Shown here: positions 1 through 6,800 of the stretch, piece after piece
How positions within the stretch are numbered: position 1 is the first letter of the stretch
How the letters are laid out: the number at the start of each line of letters is the position of its first letter
Virus record (IMG/VR): IMGVR_UViG_3300009466_000017
Location: 1 to 25,640 of that record
Strand: one strand, 5' to 3'
Length of the DNA: 25,640 bases
DNA from: a virus
Translations under genes and position numbers: made by a program
The notes under the pieces: model-generated
Database searches by the model: none
What the model saw: only the letters and a program-made list of their open reading frames with translations
What the model was told of the DNA's origin: nothing

Positions 1-1
1 G

Positions 2-343
2 CATATTGCGGAAGCAAATAAAAACGGATTTACTATCAACCTGTCCAGTAACAACGCTGCCCAGGCAGATACCTATCTCTCTCTTGGTATCGCGCCTGTC
101 GTCACTCTCATGCCGGGCGATATGCCGCAAGACTGGAAGCATTCTGAAACTCCGGGAGGACAGCGCATTGTCCGTTGCCCAGCCGAGTATAGAGACGAGG
201 TAAGCTGCTCTACTTGCGGCGGTGCTGCCGGTGCTCTCTGCTCGCGGCCTGATCGTAACTATGTCATTGGCTTCACCGCTCATGGCACAGCGAAGAAGCG
301 TGTGACCGCCGTAGCCAAAAAGCATCTTGCTATTATTGACTGA
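2..343 (+). CDS. C-terminal part of a small conserved phage protein (DUF7227-like)
   Basis: The reading frame is open from the first bases of the window to a TGA, so the true start lies upstream; the internal ATG at 110 has no ribosome binding site and sits inside the conserved part. The visible 113 residues begin with a stretch reading NGFTINLSSNN and end with a Cys-rich region (VSCSTCGG ... LCSRPDRN) followed by VIGFTAHGTAKK. That combination of an N-terminal N-G-F/N-L-S motif, a C-x-x-C pair and a closing G-F-x-A-H-G-T-x-K-K motif matches my memory of a small phage family now called DUF7227. The cysteines may bind a metal. Function is unknown. The next gene starts 22 bases downstream with its own ribosome binding site. 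Confidence 0.75.
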   Translation, partial: HIAEANKNGFTINLSSNNAAQADTYLSLGIAPVVTLMPGDMPQDWKHSETPGGQRIVRCPAEYRDEVSCSTCGGAAGALCSRPDRNYVIGFTAHGTAKKRVTAVAKKHLAIID

Positions 344-365
344 CTGCTGATTATGGAGATGTCTT

Positions 366-581
366 ATGCCAAGCATGTCTGATGAAATCGAGCGTATTGC
401 TAGGCTATATTTGAGGGTAGAGGTTCTACGCACCCGTAATTCAGATAAGCTGGATTTTCATGATCTGCATGTGGCCGAGATCAAGGCAGCTCTTACAGCC
501 GCTTACATGGCAGGCGCCGCCTTCTCTGCTACGGCAAAAGGGCAATCTATTGCCGAAGAAACGGTGAAGTCGGGTATCTAG
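366..581 (+). CDS. Small helical phage protein (DUF6900-like)
   Basis: A 71-residue protein with GGAG seven bases ahead of its ATG. It is nearly all helical: an N-terminal helix (DEIERIARLYLRVEVL), then RNSDKLDFHDLHVAEIKAAL and a terminal AAYMAGAAFSA segment. The pattern 'L-x-x-R-N-S-D-x-L-D-F-H-D-L/V-x-V-x-x-I-K-x-A-L-x-A-A-Y-x-A-G' is a signature I associate with very common small phage proteins (DUF6900). They have no established function. No membrane segment or signal peptide is visible. It lies in a run of small plus-strand genes and was probably co-transcribed with them. The family name is from memory; the existence of the gene is well supported by start, length and composition. Confidence 0.75.
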   Translation: MPSMSDEIERIARLYLRVEVLRTRNSDKLDFHDLHVAEIKAALTAAYMAGAAFSATAKGQSIAEETVKSGI

Positions 582-600
582 CGGTATTAGAGGCAAGTAC

Positions 601-897
601 ATGAAGCTGCATAACTGGGCGATTGGTAATGCTCTTGCCGCTGGTGAATGGCGTGAGGCGGCAGATGCTCTTGCAGATGCCTTTGGCATAAGTAGATTGC
701 CGCGGTCGTCGCATCTACTTGATACTATGAGCATTACGGATTGTCGAATTGCTGGCCAAAATATACCTCCTCAAATAAAGCTTATTCTAAATAGCACGGC
801 CTATATCTGGGTAAGCCCCGATAGAAAACTATCATCATACTCTTACGGTGCTGACGCAATCTATATCTTCGCCAGGCTTTTTGAGCGGAGGGCGTAG
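601..897 (+). CDS. MKL-family small protein (paralogous family, copy 1)
   Basis: A 98-residue protein starting ATGAAGCTG, with TAGAGG seven bases upstream. The N-terminus (MKLHNWAIGNALAAGEWREAA) is one version of a module seen again at 900, 15170, 16949, 17299, 17597 and 20503. The module is M-K-L, an aromatic at position 6, a hydrophobic helix with 'x-A-L-x-x-x-x-W-x-x-A' and then a more variable part. In the middle a strand-like IKLILNSTAYIWVSPD parallels the 'I-x-I-x-L-x-x-G-G-x-I-x-W' strand of the other copies. There are no cysteines arranged as a metal site, no signal peptide and no membrane helix. I do not recognise a function. Two bases separate its stop from the next paralogue, so the pair looks like a tandem duplication. 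Confidence 0.85.
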   Translation: MKLHNWAIGNALAAGEWREAADALADAFGISRLPRSSHLLDTMSITDCRIAGQNIPPQIKLILNSTAYIWVSPDRKLSSYSYGADAIYIFARLFERRA

Positions 898-899
898 CT

Positions 900-1226
900 A
901 TGAAGCTTTACGATTACTCTATGATGTCTGCGCTACAGGAGCGCAGATGGAATGATGCCTATGGCATCCTGTTGCAGCACTATTCTTTGTCGCCGGATTT
1001 ACTCAAAGGAGTTCCAAGAGAAGCTAGAGTCGAATACGACAAAGCCAGTTATTCTAGTGTGCAGATTGTGCTAAATGATGGCGGTGCGCTATACTGCAAC
1101 GGCTACAGCGAGGACGGCCGGATTTATTTTCGTTGGTTCCTAAATGAGTCTAGTGCCCCCTTCCGCTACATAGAGAGCATGGGCATTCATTGCGGGCCAG
1201 AATATTGGCACACCAATTATCCTTAG
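900..1226 (+). CDS. MKL-family small protein (copy 2)
   Basis: A 108-residue protein beginning MKLYDYSMMSALQERRWNDA. Its ribosome binding site GGAGGG lies inside the last codons of the preceding paralogue, nine bases before the ATG, so translation of the two genes is probably coupled. The N-terminal helix matches the family pattern (aromatic at residue 6, A-L, W, A). The central segment SVQIVLNDGGALYCNGYSED carries the family's hydrophobic strand followed by G-G. The C-terminal third, with many aromatic residues (RIYFRWFLNE, EYWHTNYP), is unique to this copy. Function is unknown. Confidence 0.85.
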   Translation: MKLYDYSMMSALQERRWNDAYGILLQHYSLSPDLLKGVPREARVEYDKASYSSVQIVLNDGGALYCNGYSEDGRIYFRWFLNESSAPFRYIESMGIHCGPEYWHTNYP

Positions 1227-1250
1227 TGCAATAAGCCCCGCCAGGTAACC

Positions 1251-1802
1251 ATGACCCTTGTTAGCTTTTCATGCCGCGTTTGCGGAGCTTTTGTATCCAG
1301 ACCTGATCGCAGCCGATCCGGTGGGTACTGTTCTCCAAAATGCTCTGCCTATGTCCGCCATGCTTCTTCCGTAAGCCGCAATAGGTTTGTGGCAATGTGC
1401 ATAAGCCCAGATCCGGTAGAAAACAAAATAAACCTAGCTCCTGATTGCAGTGCGATTGATGCGCTACCAGTCTTGACTCAGGAAGCTCTCTGGCTTTTCC
1501 TGGTACATGTTACAAACACCTGTTGTACCGCTAGGCAGGCGGAGTGCATCGAGTTGCATTTTGGTCAGGGGTTAACCCAGCGGGATGTTGCTAAAAAGCT
1601 TGAACTGAATCAGTCCTCAGTTGCCCATTCGTTATACGGAATTAAGCTTACTTCCAAGCGAGAGCAGGATGCAAAATATCAAGGAAAGTATTATGGCGGT
1701 GCCATAAGGAGCATCAGGAAGCAGCTTCTTGCCAAGTCAATGCAGGATCAACTACAGGCGGTAATGACTGGCGCCGGCATTCCATCAGCTGACAGGTCCT
1801 AG
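1251..1802 (+). CDS. Zinc-ribbon plus sigma-70 region 4-like helix-turn-helix protein
   Basis: A 183-residue protein with AGGT five bases ahead of the ATG. The N-terminus has two cysteine pairs, C8-x2-C11 and C27-x3-C31, with the look of a small zinc finger (CGxF..RP....GYCSPKCS). Residues about 93-131 (TARQAECIELHFGQGLTQRDV, then AKKLELNQSSVAHSLYGIK) match the sigma-70 region 4 / LuxR-type helix-turn-helix pattern: an opening helix, the E-L-x-F-x-x-G-L-T-Q turn, and a recognition helix starting after L-x-L-N-Q-S-S-V. No region 2 is present, so it cannot be a complete sigma factor; a DNA-binding regulator is more likely. The C-terminal 50 residues are basic (KREQDAKYQ, SIRKQLLAK). It is the last gene before the noncoding leader of the virion block, which makes it a candidate regulator of that block. 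The regulatory role is inference. Confidence 0.8.
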   Translation: MTLVSFSCRVCGAFVSRPDRSRSGGYCSPKCSAYVRHASSVSRNRFVAMCISPDPVENKINLAPDCSAIDALPVLTQEALWLFLVHVTNTCCTARQAECIELHFGQGLTQRDVAKKLELNQSSVAHSLYGIKLTSKREQDAKYQGKYYGGAIRSIRKQLLAKSMQDQLQAVMTGAGIPSADRS

Positions 1803-2035
1803 GAGCATTGGCCAAAAGAAGGTAGTCGATTAGCTTACTGTTATTACTAATCGAGTATCACGCCACGCGCTACATAAAGATTATTTATGCGGGTCGGGAT
1901 TGCGTCAGCGAGAAGTTAATCTGCATAGCTAAGTACCAGTGCGCCGCTCATAGCTGTACTAATAGTTCTAACGAAAATAAGTTAGCGCTATCTAGCTCGG
2001 GCCGCTGTCCTTGAAAAAGGATCTATTTAAAATAA
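1803..2035 (+). promoter_or_regulatory. Noncoding leader with several stem-loops before the virion genes
   Basis: There is no plausible gene in these 233 bases. They contain an 8-bp perfect inverted repeat TCGATTAG (1826-1833) / CTAATCGA (1847-1854) with a 13-base loop, a 5-bp repeat CTAAC (1968-1972) / GTTAG (1981-1985), a palindrome TAGCGCTA (1983-1990), and the ribosome-binding-site hairpin listed separately. None is followed by a clear T run, so I do not call a terminator. I see no convincing sigma-70 promoter. The position between small early-type genes and the first structural gene makes a promoter for the virion block likely, but that is inference. Confidence 0.4.
2008..2021 (+). promoter_or_regulatory. 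Hairpin that contains the Shine-Dalgarno sequence of the first virion gene
   Basis: TCCTT, GAAA, AAGGA forms a perfect 5-bp stem closed by a GNRA tetraloop. The 3' arm AAGGA is the only Shine-Dalgarno-like sequence before the ATG at 2036, with a long spacer of 14 bases. The 5' arm TCCTT copies the anti-Shine-Dalgarno sequence of 16S rRNA. Folding would therefore hide the ribosome binding site. That it acts as a translational switch is inference; short stems may melt easily. Confidence 0.4.
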
Positions 2036-3259
2036 ATGTCAATAAGACCCGTTACACCAATAGACCTTGAGAAGCTCGTACCAACAAATGCGAGCATCAT
2101 CGTCGATCTGACTTTCGCCCCACTAGAGGCTATCGTTGACGGTGTACAGGTATTTGACGGGGCATTTTTCCAGGCATCCTGGACAGGCTCGCTACTTAAT
2201 CTAACCGGAGGTGGCCGTCGCCTTGTGCTGACACCGCCGGCCCCCTTCGCACTAGAGCAGGTAGTTGACGTAACTATAAATGAAACTGGCGGCGCTACCG
2301 TATCATACCGCTTCCAAGTAGGCATTGAGCAGGTCACTCCTAGTGATGACAACAGGAGCCCGGCTCTAACGCAGTCTACCGGAAGTGATTATTATTTAAG
2401 CTACATCAAAGATCCCGGCACGATGTATGTGCGGTTCACTAATCCACTTAGCCCAGAGATAGCGCTTATTAGCGCAAACATTGTTGACATTGGCTTTGAC
2501 CCGGTACTAAATAAAATAGTCGTCTTGTTCGTTAACAATGGCAACGTGTACGTTACAACGGCTAATCCGGGCGACGCTCCTAACTCAATTACTCCTCCCG
2601 CAGAAATACAAACTCCTACAAAGGCTGTGTCTCTGTCCTATAGCAGTTTGACCGTTGGTGCCAATGGTGGTGCCGGTCTGCGCAGAGCTGTGAGTGCGTT
2701 TCCACGGCCAGCAACAGCGATTATAGTCGGCCTTGATCCGAGGATAGTGCGCATAGCTCGCCCTACTGAGCAGCCAGAGGCCACATTTTGCGTGGGCTTC
2801 ATTCCCTATAAGACATCCGAGAAATATTCTACTGGCAGCTTTCTTCCCTTTGTGCCGCTGCCTGCTGGGGCTTCTTATGTCGAATTTACCGATCCAGCCC
2901 CTACTCCCTTTGCCACCTATGCCGCAATAGCAGTATATGAACAGGGCCAGTCAACCAAGCTAGTATATTCTGCCTTGGGCGAACCAGATCCAATAGGGGT
3001 CGGTTCGCTGTCTGGTGCTGACGTTCACTTGATCCAGCCTTCAGGCCAGGGAGCGCGTACTACTATAGTAACAGAAGACTTCCTGCCTGTTAAGCTTGCC
3101 TTGCCCGTGGACGAGGTCTCTGTTTCGGCTACCAGTGGTAATGGGGCGAGGTATCTCATCGTGCAAGAGGACTTTTTGCCGCTGAAGCTTGCTCTTCCGA
3201 TTGACAATGTATCTGCGGCAGTAGTGGGATCTGGCATTAGGTGCGGCTTCGGAAGGTAG
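2036..3259 (+). CDS. Virion/tail-fibre protein with one Ig-like unit and a C-terminal tandem repeat
   Basis: A 407-residue beta-rich protein that starts the structural block. Residues about 10-95 form one Ig-like unit (VDGVQVFDGAFFQASWTGS, LVLTPPAPFALEQVVDV, VSYRFQVG), the same module that occurs four times in the protein at 10004-12280. The middle has valine/glycine-rich strands and no recognisable enzyme motif. The C-terminus has two adjacent 31-residue copies: GARTTIVTEDFLPVKLALPV from residue 339 and GARYLIVQEDFLPLKLALPI from residue 370. It ends GSGIRCGFGR. There is no signal peptide or membrane segment, as expected for a virion component. A tail or adsorption-apparatus protein is most likely from the neighbours; the exact role is unknown. 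The start has a distant ribosome binding site inside a hairpin. Confidence 0.8.
   Translation: MSIRPVTPIDLEKLVPTNASIIVDLTFAPLEAIVDGVQVFDGAFFQASWTGSLLNLTGGGRRLVLTPPAPFALEQVVDVTINETGGATVSYRFQVGIEQVTPSDDNRSPALTQSTGSDYYLSYIKDPGTMYVRFTNPLSPEIALISANIVDIGFDPVLNKIVVLFVNNGNVYVTTANPGDAPNSITPPAEIQTPTKAVSLSYSSLTVGANGGAGLRRAVSAFPRPATAIIVGLDPRIVRIARPTEQPEATFCVGFIPYKTSEKYSTGSFLPFVPLPAGASYVEFTDPAPTPFATYAAIAVYEQGQSTKLVYSALGEPDPIGVGSLSGADVHLIQPSGQGARTTIVTEDFLPVKLALPVDEVSVSATSGNGARYLIVQEDFLPLKLALPIDNVSAAVVGSGIRCGFGR
3050..3235 (+). repeat. Tandem duplication of a 31-residue unit (two copies)
   Basis: Two 93-base coding units stand head to tail, starting at 3050 and 3143. The encoded units share G-A-R-x-x-I-V-x-E-D-F-L-P-x-K-L-A-L-P-x-D-x-V-S, with most differences conservative. 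The DNA of the two copies has diverged at many third codon positions, so the duplication is not recent and has been kept under protein-level constraint. Confidence 0.8.
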
Positions 3260-3332
3260 CAGGAGCTCGCCCCAGGGCAGCTAGGTATTAGATTGACCGA
3301 TTGTTTTCTATCATTAGGCTCCGCTTTGAGTG

Positions 3333-3887
3333 ATGACTAAACACACTCTTTCGCTTGGCCAGCTACTAGAGCTACATCGCCTAGAAGGCAGGGGCTCGTT
3401 TTCTATAAAACCTCATGGCCACGTTGATATTGTAGTTCGAAATGCTGATGGCTCTGTCGACCAGGCAATGAGCAAGAGCAATCTTACTACTAGCCTTTGG
3501 AATGATAACTGGCACTTTAGCTATGGTTCCACTTACGAAGATCTTACAAGCATGTATGTTATCATACTGCCAGAAGATGGCGATGATATGAATCCATACA
3601 AAACCATGGGCCGCCACCTGTACCCTAATAACTACGAAGTTTTCACCACGGCCTCTGTAAATACTTCTACAAAGACGTATACTTATACGGTGGCTTTCGG
3701 CCAGCCTTCCTCTGATAGGACAGTGCGATACGTTGGTTTAAGAACTAGCATCGCTGCACAACGGACCAGTGGCGCAGCCAGATTTGCAGATGGCATATTT
3801 GCCATGACCAAGCTAACTTCTGATATAACGCAGACCTCCTCGCAGACATTAGAGGTAGTATATCGCGTATCTTTCACGAGGTCATGA
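3333..3887 (+). CDS. Probable tail/virion protein, 184 residues
   Basis: Coding evidence is good, but the start is uncertain: GTG at 3330 and ATG at 3333 are adjacent codons and neither has a strong ribosome binding site. After a short helix (LGQLLELHRLEGRG) the protein is beta-rich. An early segment, VDIVVRNADGSVDQAMSKSN, then YVIILPEDGDDMNPYKTMGR and finally a long strand region (TYTYTVAFGQPSSDRTVRYV, GLRTS) end with TLEVVYRVSFTRS. The plan 'V-x-N-A-D-G-x-V-x-Q ... K-x-N-L-x-T ... polar strands ... V-x-Y-x-V-x-F' is one I associate with small phage tail or baseplate proteins, but I cannot name a family. The next, very large gene starts four bases after its stop, which argues for a functional link to it. 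Confidence 0.75.
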   Translation: MTKHTLSLGQLLELHRLEGRGSFSIKPHGHVDIVVRNADGSVDQAMSKSNLTTSLWNDNWHFSYGSTYEDLTSMYVIILPEDGDDMNPYKTMGRHLYPNNYEVFTTASVNTSTKTYTYTVAFGQPSSDRTVRYVGLRTSIAAQRTSGAARFADGIFAMTKLTSDITQTSSQTLEVVYRVSFTRS

Positions 3888-3891
3888 TAAT

Positions 3892-6800
3892 ATGAGCAAA
3901 ACAAAAGGAACCAGTGCGGTAACGACCTCTTATGGATTTATTGTTGCCGATGACGAGCGCCGGGATAATAAAAATATAAATCCTGACGAGCGCTTGCAGG
4001 AGCTGCTTTTTAATGCTATAGTTGCATCAGGTAGGTCCTGGGCAGGCAACACTTCTTTCGGCGCAAACATATCATACCTTAGACCAGGCTCTTTTCGCTA
4101 CATCAAGCCAAATACCTTGGCCATATCTGGAGCCCCTAATTACGCCCTCTCGACGAAGTTCTCTGCGGTTCCAACCGCATACCAGGCTAATGCTACGGTC
4201 TCATCAGTTACTCAAGCCAGGGCTGCGCGCAGGGACTTTACTAGCAGTGTTTTTACTTCTAGCTCAACCGGATATTCATTTGGCGGACTTGGGGCATTCA
4301 TAAGATCTACTCCCACTGGCGCTACTGCCACTTCCAGTGGAGCCGCAGGGTTGCCTTCAACCACTCTGATAGGCGCTGCTTTGTCGTGGGTTGATGTTCC
4401 CGGCACTTCAATTAGCCTGGTTTACAAGCACCCTGTGGCAAGGAAAGCCTGGTTCAACGAAGTAGGCCAGGTAGCGCTTAGCCAAGGAGGCATTGAAATT
4501 GACGGCCCCTATTCGCCAGGCGAAAGCAATCTTCAGCACATGGGCTATCAGGTTTACTATGCAAAGAGTGGTGGTACTGGCAGGCCCGGCGATCCATCTA
4601 ATCCTGAACTAACTTCACCAATACAGGGTACACAGGGAACTACCAGTTCCGTAGCCCCATCCACATTTGTCGATGGCCAGTCTCAAGGCTTATTTATAGC
4701 CGGACATGCTTCTGGAAATTACTTCATTAGAGTTAACAGCGTAGCCGGTCGTGGCATATATAAAATAACTGGATTCGTAGATGCCAATACGGTTACAACC
4801 GATGCTCAAATAATCAATCAACCATTCCCGGACTCCAGCTCTTTAGAGTGGGAAGTAGTCACTGGACCCATCGGTGAGTATTTTTGGCGCAAGCGCAGCT
4901 ACGCGGCAACTGATGCATGGGACAATGTCATGCTGGCTAGCGCCGGTAACTACACTCCTTTGAGCGGGCTTCAGAACGAAGTCATGGGCTTGCAGAGCTC
5001 TTCTACTCCAATCGTCGTGAGCACTCGCGTTATACACGATAGGGGTGCCTGTTGGTGGGCTTTGGCCAATAATGGCAATGTACCTCTTATGCGCTGGGTA
5101 CATAACAGCCCTCAGTCTTTTGAGCCAATGCACACCGCCGGTAAAATAACTGGTCTTTCTGACTGGCCATTTCTTGCCGGCAACACCAGAGACATGGCCA
5201 TAGACGACCAGAACAAGATCTGGATTGTTGGCGATCCAGTCAGCGGCACAAGCATACGTGATGGCATGGTGTCAGTCCTGCGCGTCGATCCATATCCAGC
5301 GGGCAATGCCGAGACGCCAGCGCTTGTGTCGTCTTTCTCGGGCAATATGTCTGCGGCAGCTACCCCATCCAACCCCCTAGGTTCGAATGAGATAGAGGGA
5401 ATCGTATGCGATGATTCAAAAGTATATGCTCCTAACACGCGCGTATGGCTGCTTCCTGGGCCAGCTAATGCTCTCAATGGCATTAGCTATAGCGATGACT
5501 ACGGCGCAACTTGGAGTCGCCTACACGTCATAGATAGCAGCGACAGGACTGGTACTGTTTCAGTCTCTGGCTCATCAGTTACCGGCATAGGCACTTCTTT
5601 CAATACAGACCTGGCGGTTGGTGATTGGGTAAGGTTTGCAGGCGTTAGTCGCAGCTTCAGAGTGACGGCTATAGCCGACGCTTTGTCGATGACCATAGAC
5701 ACGACTTACGGAAATCCTGGCACACTTTCTGGCGTGACCTACCGTCGCGGCGCACTTGATAGCAGCACTCTCGCTTGCATAAGTGTTATAACAACTACAT
5801 CTACCACTGGCGTTGGCACTACCGCTTGTGCGGCGCCCTGCGACTACGACAGTGACGGCTATCTGTACTGGATATCTTCAGATAGAGACTCTGTCGTTCG
5901 CTGGTCCGAGTCCGATGGCGTAGCTACTGCTCTGAGCAGAACGACTATTGCCACACCATTTACTTTTGGTGCAGGATCTCTTACCTCACTAACTGTCCAA
6001 AGAATTCCAACGCCCACTGGTGCCACTACTCATCCTATGCACAATGCAATATGGATAGGCAGTCTTTCAGAGGGAATGTCGCTGGTATTTCCAATTTTCG
6101 ACGGCTCTCACGTTAGATACAGCTCTAGCGCGACCAACTCATGGCCGACGCAGATGACGATGACTGGCACTGTTTACATGCCTAGGGCAATTGTCAATAG
6201 ACAGACTGGTCATGTATTTATTCACGCGAGAAACTCGGGCGGTTCCGGTGATCAGCACTACGCTGTCGACCAGACTAGTCAGAGAATAGGTCAACTTACG
6301 AGCCTTGGCTCTGCCAGCAATGCGGTGGACTCGGGTTACCTTGCAACGGCTGCGGTAGCAACTTCATGCGAGTACGATGAAGTGGGCCTTGGTATGCGGG
6401 CTCTTATAAATCCGACCTATTACAGTGACTTCAACAGCAATACGCATTATTGCGGAGGTATTCAGGGTGGCCCATGGCTTTGCGGGCGATGGGATGGCTA
6501 TACCTGGCCGCTTGGTTTGCTTAATAGCATTAACGACAATATAGACTTCGGAGGTCTACTTAGTCCCGTCGGGCCTTACGTCGACTTCGCCACATCAGTG
6601 GGCAAAGGTCTGCGCCGTATGCACCCATCCTGGGAAACACTAGATGAAAGCACAGGACTAAGAATTCGCTTCGTAGACACAAGTCCTCAGACAGTGGCTC
6701 AGTCTCAGCAGTTCCTGGTTGATGAGAATTCAACATTTGTTTGCTGGGTTGGACAGGGCAAGACTAATACGCAGACTGCTTTCTATGGCCTAGACTACTA

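Noticed and set aside
2023-2352. Minus-strand frame opposite the first virion gene
   Set aside because: Composition is that of a reversed beta-protein gene; no ribosome binding site and no neighbours on that strand.
3294-3320. TTGACC as a -35 box before the gene at 3333
   Set aside because: No TATAAT-like sequence lies 16-18 bases downstream; the AT-rich hexamer that exists is too close.
5488-5512. Calling the 1632-residue protein a sialidase because of its Asp-boxes
   Set aside because: Asp-boxes are structural and occur in many non-enzymatic propellers; no arginine triad or other catalytic pattern could be identified.
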